Assembly (NCBI GenBank): GCA_020636375.1
Contig: JACJXZ010000001.1
Coordinates: 620,001 to 684,000 of the forward strand
Direction: 5' to 3'
DNA length: 64,000 nt
From: Lewinellaceae bacterium
GTDB lineage: Bacteria > Bacteroidota > Bacteroidia > Chitinophagales > Saprospiraceae
The position numbers were made by a program, and so were the translations under genes. Within the stretch, counting starts at the first letter, position 1; every line of letters begins with the position of its first letter. Shown piece by piece: positions 23,361-33,371 of the stretch. Below the pieces are notes generated by a model that did not search any database, was not told the origin of the DNA, and worked only from the letters and a program-made list of their open reading frames with translations.

Positions 23361-24830
23361 TTACATCACAGCGCTATTGGTTATTGAGTTTTTAGCCCCC
23401 TTCTCTTCGATCAGGCGTTGTTGGAGTTTGGGGATATCGGCCTGGACAAGGTAGTGAACGAACTTTTTTTTCTCAATGTAAATCAACTGCTTTTCGATGC
23501 GGTCCAGGAAGAACAACGTCGGCCGGACTGTCCGGGGATCATTGGTCAGGAAGCTCGCCCGGAGGAAGGAAGATGCCCGTTTTACGGCATTGACCGACTC
23601 GCTGAGGATTTCCTCATCTTTATTGAAGAAGATGAAAGCCTTATAATTCCGGTAGAACAGATAGCCCGCTATGCCGAAACACAAGATGGCTTTGAGCATC
23701 GACGCAACGACAAATTCATCGGCCTGGCTGAAACCAATGCCCAGCCGGGATAATTGATACTCCGGCAACAACAGCCCAATGCTGTAGACAATATAGGCGT
23801 ACAATGTCCATTTCCGGTCTTCCAGAGCCTGTTTCAGCTTCCCGCGGAGGCGGCCGCAGTAAGACAAATAGGACATCAGGGAGAAGAACTCCTTATCCGG
23901 CAGGTGTTTGGCCAGGTTCAGCAGGTAGTGGTTTTCCGGGGCCTGGTATTTGTCGCCGGCGAAGGCGATGTGTTTTTCTTTCAGGAATTCCGCAATGCGG
24001 CTGTTGACTTCCTCTTTATTTTTCCCTTCGAAGAAGAAGGCTTTATGGCGAAAGAAGAATTCCGGCCGGCCTTGCCTGGCGGTAAATTGCCAGCTGCGCG
24101 ATTCGTCTTCTTCGATCTCTGCAACCTTCAGGGCTGCCTCGCTGAGGCGCTCCCGGTTCCGGGAGGTGGAGCGCAGGTAGTTGTAATACGCCTCCAGGGT
24201 TTTCTTTTCATTTGCCTCTTCCCACAGCTTGCCCTCCACGATCGCTTCGGTCAAGTTTCGGGCTTCCCGGGAATACCAGGAATGGGGGTATTTTTTCAGG
24301 AAAGCCTCGTAGCCTTCCGTGGTGTGCGCCACCCTGGCCTTTGCCCAGGCCTCCTCCAGTTGCTCTTTTTTGTCGCGCCATTCCTTAAAGTGCTTACAAA
24401 GAGAATAGTAAATCCGGTTGCAGGCGCTGTGAGGGCTGTCCCAGACAGGGCTCTGCACAAAATGGCCGTTGTCCGGCAGGTGGATGACGTTTTTCAGCAT
24501 GGTTCGTTTCGGAGGCAGGGGCAGGAAGGAAATGGCCGCCACCCGCAGGCGCTCCATGTGGTGATATTCGGTAAGCCGCTTAAACAGCGGGGCGTTGGCG
24601 TTGAGCTGGACAAGCAGGTTGGGGGTGCAGGCAAGGAGGAAGAAGTCGACCTCTTTCCACGTTTCCTTAAAGCGGTAAGTATCGAGGCGCTCTATTTCCT
24701 GCAGGGAATACCGCTGAAGGTGGCCGTCGTCCTGCATAATCTGTAAATAAACGGCAAACAGGTTCTTGAAAGCTTCATCTGTTTGGGAATACAAAAGCAT
24801 CGCTTTCAGTTTGGGGGATTGCTGGGCCAT
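23361..24830 (-). CDS. TIR-like membrane protein with Y..YL..YP repeats
   Basis: The first 150 residues of this 489-residue protein follow the bacterial TIR-like pattern: KLKAMLLYSQTDE as strand A, WKEVDFFLLACTPNLL, LRVAAISFLPLP, then LPDNGHFVQSPVWDSPHSAC. No clear catalytic glutamate of NADases is visible, so it may be a signalling or inactive version. Residues 158-245 hold two repeats like those of the caspase protein (EAWAKA...YEAFLKKYPHS; LWEEA...YYNYLR). Two hydrophobic helices lie near 341-360 and 374-394, followed by a charged cytoplasmic tail. It starts the strand that continues with the ACAD-fold gene after 80 bases, but a functional link is not evident. The call rests on pattern recognition. 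Confidence 0.6.
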   Translation of the reverse strand: MAQQSPKLKAMLLYSQTDEAFKNLFAVYLQIMQDDGHLQRYSLQEIERLDTYRFKETWKEVDFFLLACTPNLLVQLNANAPLFKRLTEYHHMERLRVAAISFLPLPPKRTMLKNVIHLPDNGHFVQSPVWDSPHSACNRIYYSLCKHFKEWRDKKEQLEEAWAKARVAHTTEGYEAFLKKYPHSWYSREARNLTEAIVEGKLWEEANEKKTLEAYYNYLRSTSRNRERLSEAALKVAEIEEDESRSWQFTARQGRPEFFFRHKAFFFEGKNKEEVNSRIAEFLKEKHIAFAGDKYQAPENHYLLNLAKHLPDKEFFSLMSYLSYCGRLRGKLKQALEDRKWTLYAYIVYSIGLLLPEYQLSRLGIGFSQADEFVVASMLKAILCFGIAGYLFYRNYKAFIFFNKDEEILSESVNAVKRASSFLRASFLTNDPRTVRPTLFFLDRIEKQLIYIEKKKFVHYLVQADIPKLQQRLIEEKGAKNSITNSAVM

Positions 24831-25025
24831 AGGTTTTTCGTTTTAGGGTTGCCAAAAACGCCCGGGGGGCTTTACCATTATCCAATGAGCATATGTTAAA
24901 AACGGTTCCGGCAAACAATTAATTGTGCCTGGACCATGGTTTCAGACAACCTGGCATTGTCGAAAGGAGGCGGGCAGGCACAATCGGCAAAAATTTTTAT
25001 ATTGTACAATCAAAAATCACCCGAC

Positions 25026-26456
25026 ATGAAGAACTGTATGCTAATCTTACTTTTCTCCTGCCTCCTTTCCGGCAGTTGGGCTGCCGGCATCAAGGTGGAG
25101 CACATCCGGATGCATTACATCGAAGAAGCGGCCGGCCTGAGCGAATGGTCGGCCCAGTTGACGGTAAGCTGGCGCCATGCCTGGCGCAACGGGCGGAACC
25201 ACGACGCAGCCTGGATTTTTTTTAAACTTAAAAACAAGGACGGCCGGGCCAGCCACCTGAAAGTGGCCCCCTCCCGTATGTCCGTTTTGGAAACCCATGG
25301 CCCAAAGATGCCGAAAGCGGTATTGCAGGCTTCCTCCGACAGCCTGGGCCTGTACCTGTATCCGGCAGCGGATTATCGCGGCGACCTCAGTTATACCCTG
25401 AAAGTACACTTCAAAGCGCCTCCGCCGAACCTATACATCTGGGAAAACACGCTGGAGGCCTACGCCCTGGAGATGGTGTACATCCCGGAAGGGCCGTTTA
25501 CCCTGGGAGACCCCGATACGCTGGCGCTGGAGTACAATGCTTTTTACCGCTCCGGGCCGGGCGGGCAATTTGACGGTTTGTATGCCATTCTTTCCGAAGA
25601 AGAGATCGCCGTAGGGCCTGAAGAAGGCGCCTTATACTACCGCTCCAAAAACCCCATATACAACGGAGACCAGCAGGGGCCGATCCCCGCTGCTTTCCCC
25701 AAGGGTTTCCGGGCGTTTTACCTCATGAAATACGAGATCACCCAGGGGCAGTACGCCGCCTTTTTAAACAACATCGACAAAGAGGGGGCTGCTATCCGCG
25801 CCAACTTCGGCGGCCCGGATTATTATTCCAGCCGCGGGACCATCCGCTTCGAAGATGGGCAATATGTTGCCGGAGCGCCGGAACGGCCGCTCAATTTCGT
25901 CAGCTGGGAAGACGGCATCGCCTTTGCCGACTGGGCAGCCCTGCGCCCCATGACGGAGTTCGAATTCACCAAGGCATGCCGGGGCGGCGGCCGGCCCATA
26001 GCGCACGAATACCCCTGGGGCACAGGCGAAGCCGGCCAGATAGCGCGCATTGTCGATACCAAGGACAACCTCGTACTGATTAACGGCTACACCGAAGCGA
26101 ACCTTACCGACGCTACCCGCCCCTACATCGGCGCCTCCTATTATTGGGTGATGGACCTGGCGGGCAGCGTCTGGGAAAAAGTGATCACTCCGGGCAATGA
26201 AACCGGCAGGCAGTTCAGCGGCCGGCACGGCGACGGGCGGCTGGGGTACCTCGCCAGCGCCAATGTGCCAGGCTGGCCCGACGACAACGACCATAAGGGA
26301 GGATTCGGCTACCGGGGAGGCGGTTTTTACGAACAAGGCAAAGCGTTCAGCGCCTTCAACCCCTACAGCCCCATCGCCTACCGCCGGTTCGGCGCCTGGT
26401 CGGGCGGGCCGCGCTATATCGCCTACGGCTTCCGGTGTGCCCGGACGGCGGACTAA
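25026..26456 (+). CDS. Secreted SUMF1 (formylglycine-generating enzyme-like) protein
   Basis: The 476-residue product has a signal peptide (1-20), an N-terminal beta-rich region of about 130 residues and an SUMF1 domain from about 150 to the end. Typical signs are MVYIPEGPFTLGD, YLMKYEITQGQYAAFLN, PLNFVSWEDGIAFADWAALRPMTEFEFTKACRG, VMDLAGSVWEKV and the final YGFRCART. The cysteine pair needed for formylglycine generation is not obvious, so it more likely uses the fold for binding, as GldJ and GldK of the gliding machinery do. It is alone on its strand. I chose the internal ATG with the signal peptide rather than the upstream ATG. Confidence 0.82.
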   Translation: MKNCMLILLFSCLLSGSWAAGIKVEHIRMHYIEEAAGLSEWSAQLTVSWRHAWRNGRNHDAAWIFFKLKNKDGRASHLKVAPSRMSVLETHGPKMPKAVLQASSDSLGLYLYPAADYRGDLSYTLKVHFKAPPPNLYIWENTLEAYALEMVYIPEGPFTLGDPDTLALEYNAFYRSGPGGQFDGLYAILSEEEIAVGPEEGALYYRSKNPIYNGDQQGPIPAAFPKGFRAFYLMKYEITQGQYAAFLNNIDKEGAAIRANFGGPDYYSSRGTIRFEDGQYVAGAPERPLNFVSWEDGIAFADWAALRPMTEFEFTKACRGGGRPIAHEYPWGTGEAGQIARIVDTKDNLVLINGYTEANLTDATRPYIGASYYWVMDLAGSVWEKVITPGNETGRQFSGRHGDGRLGYLASANVPGWPDDNDHKGGFGYRGGGFYEQGKAFSAFNPYSPIAYRRFGAWSGGPRYIAYGFRCARTAD

Positions 26457-26911
26457 TGCCGGGGCGAACTTCAGAGGTAGTTACTGGTTATTACGTCGGC
26501 ACCGGGGTGCCTGACATTGGCCACGAGGGTTGTTGTCTGTTGTCTGTTGTCGGTCGTTTGTTGTCCGTTGTTTGTGGCACCGGCACCGAAAAAACAACTT
26601 CCCCACCCGGGCGCCTCCCAGGCGGGGAAGTTGTTTTTACAAAATAAAAAAACCAGTACCCCGAAATGCAGCGTTGGGATGGCGCTTTCATTTCGCAGGA
26701 CTGGTTCTGAATGCCTAATTCTAGAAACAAAAAGACGACCTTATGGATTTTCAGGGTTAAAGTCGGATAAATACATGGGACAACTAACGCTCTGGATCTT
26801 TGGGATTATGGAACTTGCTGTATTCTGCTCGTTTCTTCATTCCGCTGTCAAAGTTACCATACTTCCGGCAAACAGGGGTTAGAGCAGGATTAGAGATAAG
26901 TTAGAAAGTAA
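26457..26911. other. Gene-free convergent gap
   Basis: The flanking genes point towards each other. GTTGTC-rich low-complexity sequence (26532-26575) and a strong hairpin (26590-26638) fill the left half. The right half holds no gene I believe in. Confidence 0.6.
26590..26638. terminator. Bidirectional intrinsic terminator
   Basis: AAAAACAACTTCCCC and its exact complement (26590-26604 and 26624-26638) form a 15-bp stem with A-runs on one side and T-runs on the other, so it works in both directions. It is well placed between the SUMF1 gene and the converging histidine kinase gene. Confidence 0.85.
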
Positions 26912-28270
26912 TTAGAAAGGCAACATGAGGGTGAAGGTGGTTCCTTCCCTTGGCGTAGACACCAGCTTCAGTTCTCCGTCGTGCATCTTGGCCACCTTTT
27001 CCGCCAGGGCAAGGCCTATGCCATAACCGGGATACCCCTGGGCGTTTTCCGCCCGGAAAAAAGGCGTGAAAAGGTGAGGTTGGGCCTCTTCGGGGATGCC
27101 AATACCATGGTCGGTAATGCTGACCGCCAGTTTTTCATCGGAGAAGCACAATTTGAGCTTTGCCGGGCTGTTTCCCGAAAATTTAATGGCGTTTTCCAGC
27201 AGGTTGCTGACAGCGATGCGGATCAGGTGGTAATATCCCCGATAGAGGAGCCTTTCCGGGTCGGAAGGCAGGTTGGAGAATTCCAGGCTGATGCCGGCCT
27301 GGGGATACGTTTCTTTAAACTCTTCCACCAGGTCGAGGATAAGTTCGTCGAACCGCCACTCGGCTTTCTGCCCCTCCCCGGTATCCGGATAACTCATCCG
27401 GATGAGCTGTTTGACCAGTGCGCCCAGGCGGTCGGCCTCTTCTCCGATTACCGCCAGGGAGTGGTGGTATTCGGCGGAGGACCGTTCCCTGAGCATAGCC
27501 GTTTCCACCTCGCCAATAATGGCCGTCAGGGGGTTTTTGATCTGGTGGGAAGCATTGCCGATGAAGAGGTTCTGGGTTTCGATGGCGGCTTCGATGCGGT
27601 CCAGCATCCGGTTGAAGGTGACGGCCAGCTGTTTGAGTTCATCCTGCCGGCCCGGCTTCTCCTGCAGGCGCAGGTGGAGGTTGCTGGAATTGATGTTTTT
27701 CATCTTTTTGATCATCTGCCCGATGGGCCGCAGGATATGCCAGGCATACCAGCGCCCCAGGAAAAAAACGGCAAGCAGCGCAGCGCCCAGGGTCAGGACC
27801 ATCAACCGGAGCAGATTGGTAAGCTTGCGCTGCCCGTAAAGGTCCTGAGCAGCGACTACAGTTGCAAAAACGCCCTGGTTATCTTCATAGCGAATGCCCA
27901 CTACAGAAAGCTGTCCGTGATGATATTGGACTTCTTCTCCGCTTTCGATCCGGGCAAGCATCCCGGCGTCCAGGAATTCCGGCAATACCGGAGGCGGGGT
28001 GGCGCCCTCCTGCCCCAAAGGGAAAAAAAACTCCTGCTCCATGGGCAGGGTACGCAGGTGTCGTTTGCGGACTTCCTCAAAGATCGGCAGGTTGAGCTCG
28101 TCTTTTTCCAGAAGCACTTTAGCGGCGATCTGGGCTCTTTCTTCCAACCGGTTGAAGAACTCCGTGTAAGTATACTGCCGGTTCAAAAAGTAGAGCGCGG
28201 CGAAAATAATGGCCAGCAGGGCGAAGTTCAGCAGGGCGAACGTAATGGCAATCCTATTCCGCAGGGTCAT
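26912..28270 (-). CDS. Two-component sensor histidine kinase
   Basis: The 452-residue kinase has a transmembrane helix at 8-29, a periplasmic sensor (30-150), a second helix (151-172), a HAMP linker (173-228) and a HisKA domain with phospho-acceptor His242 in GNASHQIKNPLT. The ATPase domain shows NLLENAIKFSG (N box), ITDHGIGIPEE (G1) and GYGIGLALAEKV (G2). It autophosphorylates and passes phosphate to the response regulator encoded just upstream. The two genes overlap by 17 bases, so they are translationally coupled. The signal is unknown; nothing in the sensor resembles a named ligand domain. The start chosen is the ATG nearest the first membrane helix. Confidence 0.9.
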   Translation of the reverse strand: MTLRNRIAITFALLNFALLAIIFAALYFLNRQYTYTEFFNRLEERAQIAAKVLLEKDELNLPIFEEVRKRHLRTLPMEQEFFFPLGQEGATPPPVLPEFLDAGMLARIESGEEVQYHHGQLSVVGIRYEDNQGVFATVVAAQDLYGQRKLTNLLRLMVLTLGAALLAVFFLGRWYAWHILRPIGQMIKKMKNINSSNLHLRLQEKPGRQDELKQLAVTFNRMLDRIEAAIETQNLFIGNASHQIKNPLTAIIGEVETAMLRERSSAEYHHSLAVIGEEADRLGALVKQLIRMSYPDTGEGQKAEWRFDELILDLVEEFKETYPQAGISLEFSNLPSDPERLLYRGYYHLIRIAVSNLLENAIKFSGNSPAKLKLCFSDEKLAVSITDHGIGIPEEAQPHLFTPFFRAENAQGYPGYGIGLALAEKVAKMHDGELKLVSTPREGTTFTLMLPF

Positions 28271-28949
28271 GGCCTTCCTTAAGTATGTAGCCCATGCCAT
28301 AAACCGTATGGATGAGCTTGGTAGTATATCCTTTATCGATCTTGTTGCGGAGGTAGTTGACGTACACGTCCACCACGTTCGTGCCGGTGTCGAAATCCAG
28401 CCCCCATACTTTTTCCAGCAGTTCGAACCGGGAGAGGGCCTTGCCGGGGTTGCGCACGAAGAACTCCAGCAGCTTGAACTCCCGGATCGTCAGTTTGATG
28501 GGGCGCCCCTCCCGGAAAGCTTCCTTGGATTCCAGGTTGACCTCCAGGCCACCGTATTGCAGCAGGTGGTTGGCGGGCAACTGCCGGCGGTAACGCCGGA
28601 CCAGCGCGTGCAGCCGGGCCATCAGCTCGTTTAGCTTGAACGGCTTGGCCATGTAATCGTCGGCGCCGGCCTCCAGGCCCTTCACCACGTGGTTGGTATG
28701 GTTGAGGGCGCTCAGCATCAGGATCGGCGTGTCTTTCCGGTACTGCTGGCGAATGTGCTGGCATACTTCCCATCCGTTCTTCCGGGGCAGGATGATGTCC
28801 AGTATGATGACATCGAACTCCTGGCCCGCCAGGATTTCCAGGCCCGTCTCCCCGTCATAGGCCACACAGGCCTCGTACCCGGCGCTGGCGAGGCTGCGCT
28901 CGATGAAGGAGGCAATGTTCTTTTCGTCTTCGATGAGTAGTACTTTCAT
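28254..28949 (-). CDS. OmpR-family response regulator
   Basis: The 231-residue protein has a receiver domain (MKVLLIEDEKNIASF; phospho-acceptor Asp51 in VIILDIILPRKNG; Lys in YMAKPFKLNEL) and an OmpR-type winged helix at about 130-227 with LTIREFKLLEFFVRNPGK and VDVYVNYLRNKIDK. It is the partner of the overlapping sensor kinase. The internal ATG at 28949 matches the canonical start of the family; the longer frame adds an unrelated N-terminus. Its targets are unknown. The FtsX-type permease lies divergently upstream and could be one of them. Confidence 0.9.
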   Translation of the reverse strand: MKVLLIEDEKNIASFIERSLASAGYEACVAYDGETGLEILAGQEFDVIILDIILPRKNGWEVCQHIRQQYRKDTPILMLSALNHTNHVVKGLEAGADDYMAKPFKLNELMARLHALVRRYRRQLPANHLLQYGGLEVNLESKEAFREGRPIKLTIREFKLLEFFVRNPGKALSRFELLEKVWGLDFDTGTNVVDVYVNYLRNKIDKGYTTKLIHTVYGMGYILKEGHDPAE

Positions 28950-29127
28950 ATCCTGATTAATGGGTAAAAAAGGCATTTTTTTTACCCCGTAGAATAACCC
29001 GAATAAGACTGCAAATTCCGAATTGGCCACCTGAAACCAGAAGCCGGCTTCAAATTAGTGACAATTGGCTGCATTTTGCCTGTCCGCCGGCTTAAATTCC
29101 TTAAGTTAGTGATCCTCAGAAAATATA

Positions 29128-29175
29128 TTGTCGGCCCCTTAGGGATCGAAATGCAGGCCGACAACTTATTTTTTT
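29128..29175 (+). terminator. Terminator-like hairpin in front of the permease gene
   Basis: TTGTCGGCC (29128-29136) pairs with GGCCGACAA (29156-29164) and is followed by CTTATTTTTTT. It ends 26 bases before the permease start on the plus strand, so it could end a short upstream transcript or act as an attenuator for the permease gene. Confidence 0.65.
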
Positions 29176-29201
29176 GATCACGACTAAACCGAAAACCCGG
29201 C

Positions 29202-31589
29202 ATGCTGCGCAACTTCCTCCTCCTCGCATTCCGCCACCTGTGGCGCAACCCCGGCGTTACGCTGGTCAACCTCCTGGGCCTTAGCGCCGCTTTTTTCTCC
29301 ATCCTGGTGATCTTCCTCATCGTCCGCCAGGAATGGGCCTCCGACCGGCAACACGAAAACGGCGATCGGGTGTACCGCGTTACTTTCGACGAAACCAAAG
29401 GCCGGCCCGACGGCCGGCAGCTGGCTACCACTTCCCCGCCTATGGGCCCGGCACTGGAACGGGAATTCCCCGAGGTGGCGGCAAGCGTCCGCCTGCGGTA
29501 TTCGGACGAGGCCATTCTAGGCTACCAGGGCCAGCAATATTACGAATACAACCTGGTGTATGCAGGCCCTGCATTTTTCCGCATCTTCAGCTTTCCGCTG
29601 GCTGCCGGAAACCCCGAATCGGCCCTGGCCCAGCCCAATACCGTCGTGCTGACCCCCGCCATGGCCCGGAAATACTTCGGCGAGGAAGACCCCATGGGCA
29701 AAGCCCTGGATTTCGGCCAGGGGCAGCAGCTGCGCGTGACGGGCGTCCTCGCCAACGAGCCGCAACACAGCCACCTGGACTTCGATTTCCTGGTGTCTTT
29801 CGAAACGTTCCGGGTGCCGCCCGGCTACCCGGTGACGCTGGAGAGCTGGGGATGGATTTCTTTTCACAACTACATTTTGCTGGAGGAAGATGCAGAACCT
29901 GCCACCCTGGAGGCCAAGCTTCCCGGCTTCCTGGCAGATCACTTCGATGAAGAGCGGGCCGAACGGATCCGACTCCGCCTCCAGCCGCTCCGGGACATAT
30001 ACTTTCATTCGGGCTACCTGATGAACACGCAGGAGAACCGGCATGGCAACCTCGCGTATACCTACGGCCTTTCGGCCATCGCGCTGCTGATCCTGCTGGT
30101 CGCGGGTTTCAACTTCCTGAACCTGGCCACGGCGCGTTCGCTGCGGCGGGCGAAGGAGGTGGGGCTGCGAAAAGTGCTGGGCGCCACTGCCGGCCAGATT
30201 CGCCGGCAATTCCTGGGCGAGGCCTTTTTGCTCACTTCCCTGTCCTTCCTGCTAAGCCTGATCCTGCTGGCGGCGCTGCGGACGCCCGTTGCAGCCATAC
30301 TGGGGCATCCCATACGCCTGGCAGCGACGGATGCCGGATGGCTGGCAGTGGCCTTCCTCCTGCTATCGGGGGTGGTGGCGCTGGGTGCCAGCTTTTACCC
30401 GGCGCTGGTCCTGTCGCGGTACGAAGCAGCTATGACCCTGAAGGGGAAATTTCAACATTCCGGCTCCGGCAGCCGCCTGCGGATGTTGCTGGTGGGCGCC
30501 CAGTTTGCCATCACCACCGGCCTGATCATCGGCGCGCTGGCCATTTTCCGGCAGATGGAGTACATCCGGCAGCGCAGCCTGGGTTTCGACCGGGAGCAGG
30601 TAGTGGCCCTTCAGCTGTACACGCCTGACTTTATGCAGCGTTTCGAACGCGCCCGCCAGGTGCTGGCCGCCAACCCCCGGGTGGAGGCGGTAACCGCCGG
30701 CGATGTTTTCGACAACGATTACGGTTCGGTGCCCATCCGGCAACTCAGCGAACAGGCAGAAGAAGCCCGCGCCATGCATATCTTCGGGATTTATTTCGAC
30801 TATTTCGACGCCCTGGGCATAGACATCCTGGAAGGCAGGGGCTTCAGCCGCAACTTCCCCCAGGATACGGCCACGGGCATCGTCCTGAACGAAACGGCGG
30901 TTCGTACCTTTGGCTGGGAAGACCCCCTCGGCAAACGCCTGCAAATAGGCGACATCATGGAAGGGCAGGTCATCGGCGTAACCAGGGATTTTCATTTCAA
31001 CTCGCTGCACGAACCCATGAAGCCGCTGGTGATGTACGCGCCCCGCACCATTATGTCGAACATCATCGTCCGCCTCCGGCCGGGCGGCGTGAGCGAGGCC
31101 GTGGCCTCCCTGGAGCGCGACTGGGCAGCCATCGCTCCTGACCTGCCATTCCAGCTCGCCTTTATCGACGAGCAGGTGGGCCGCCTCTATGCATCCGACC
31201 GTCGGTTCTCCCGGTTTTTCCTGGCTTTCACCCTGCTCTCTATCCTTCTGGCCACCACCGGCCTCTACAGCCTGGTGCGGGCGGCCGTCAGCTACCGCAT
31301 GCGGGAAGTAGGGATCCGGAAGGTGCTGGGGGCCTCTCTGCCTCAGCTGCTGAGCCTGCTGGTGGGGCGGTACCTGTGGCTGGCGCTGGCTGCTGCCCTG
31401 CTGGCGGCACCTGTATCGTGGTGGCTGGCCACCCGCTGGTTGCAGCAGTTCGCCTACCGGGCAGAGCCGGGAGCCGGCCTGTTCGTCCTCGCCATCGGCG
31501 CCAGCCTGGCGCTGGTAATGCTGAGCGTGGCAAAAGAGGCGCTGTGGGCGGCGCGCCGGCAGCCGGCGGAGGTGCTGCGGATGGAATAG
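29202..31589 (+). CDS. FtsX/MacB-type ABC transporter permease, double-domain
   Basis: This 795-residue membrane protein has the layout of the large Bacteroidota permeases. It has an N-terminal helix (LLLAFRHLWRNPGVTLVNLLGLS), a MacB-like periplasmic domain (45-260), three helices with ATARSLRRAKEVGLRKVLGA, a second half with helix and periplasmic domain (435-665), and three final helices with SYRMREVGIRKVLGASLPQL. The two EVGxRKVLGA segments are the coupling helices. Such proteins move lipoproteins, peptides or drugs with a separate ATPase, which is not encoded next to this gene. The nearby divergent two-component genes may regulate it. Confidence 0.9.
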   Translation: MLRNFLLLAFRHLWRNPGVTLVNLLGLSAAFFSILVIFLIVRQEWASDRQHENGDRVYRVTFDETKGRPDGRQLATTSPPMGPALEREFPEVAASVRLRYSDEAILGYQGQQYYEYNLVYAGPAFFRIFSFPLAAGNPESALAQPNTVVLTPAMARKYFGEEDPMGKALDFGQGQQLRVTGVLANEPQHSHLDFDFLVSFETFRVPPGYPVTLESWGWISFHNYILLEEDAEPATLEAKLPGFLADHFDEERAERIRLRLQPLRDIYFHSGYLMNTQENRHGNLAYTYGLSAIALLILLVAGFNFLNLATARSLRRAKEVGLRKVLGATAGQIRRQFLGEAFLLTSLSFLLSLILLAALRTPVAAILGHPIRLAATDAGWLAVAFLLLSGVVALGASFYPALVLSRYEAAMTLKGKFQHSGSGSRLRMLLVGAQFAITTGLIIGALAIFRQMEYIRQRSLGFDREQVVALQLYTPDFMQRFERARQVLAANPRVEAVTAGDVFDNDYGSVPIRQLSEQAEEARAMHIFGIYFDYFDALGIDILEGRGFSRNFPQDTATGIVLNETAVRTFGWEDPLGKRLQIGDIMEGQVIGVTRDFHFNSLHEPMKPLVMYAPRTIMSNIIVRLRPGGVSEAVASLERDWAAIAPDLPFQLAFIDEQVGRLYASDRRFSRFFLAFTLLSILLATTGLYSLVRAAVSYRMREVGIRKVLGASLPQLLSLLVGRYLWLALAAALLAAPVSWWLATRWLQQFAYRAEPGAGLFVLAIGASLALVMLSVAKEALWAARRQPAEVLRME

Positions 31590-31709
31590 GCGGGAGGAGA
31601 ACCTCCTGGACAAGTTGCCGTTGTCGGTTGTTTGTTGTCAGTTAGGGAACCCCATTGTTCCGGCGGCCGCGTAATTAATAACGGGTCAATTTAAAGTGGC
31701 CCGTCCGGG

Positions 31710-33113
<1,404 letters not shown>

Positions 33114-33154
33114 GGCGGTTTTGGTTTGGTTACAAGCTTGTTTGGAATTGGAGC

Positions 33155-33162
33155 CAAAGATA
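33155..33162 (-). promoter_or_regulatory. Candidate -7 element of the aspA promoter
   Basis: On the minus strand TATCTTTG matches TAnnTTTG exactly, 42 bases before the aspA start. The -33 position shows only a poor TTG match. It supports initiation at MPTPHT rather than in the repeats upstream. Confidence 0.5.
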
Positions 33163-33220
33163 GAGGATATGTGCCTGGATACACATAGAAATATCGAAAT
33201 ACATTGCCAGGCCCCAGGGC

Positions 33221-33350
33221 ATTTCCACGTATTTCCACGTATTTCCGCGTATTTCCGCGTATTTCTATGTATTTCCACGTATTTCCACGTATTTCTATGT
33301 ATTTCTATGTATTTCCACGTATTTCTATGTATTTCCACGTATTTCCCTGT
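33221..33350. repeat. 10-bp tandem repeat, 13 copies
   Basis: Thirteen units of ATTTCCACGT or its variants (ATTTCTATGT, ATTTCCGCGT, ATTTCCCTGT) follow each other without interruption. The same unit, in reverse orientation, recurs in about four copies at 51590-51630. Both arrays lie in gaps beside genes. The period is close to one helical turn, so the array may be bent or bind protein along one face. Confidence 0.95.
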
Positions 33351-33371
33351 TTCAACCCTGTCCCTTACCAC

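Noticed and set aside
33114..33371. N-terminal extension of aspartase by 86 residues
   Set aside because: It runs through the 10-bp tandem repeats and gives YVEIHRNTWK-like repeats. The family starts at the internal ATG and a -7 element lies between.
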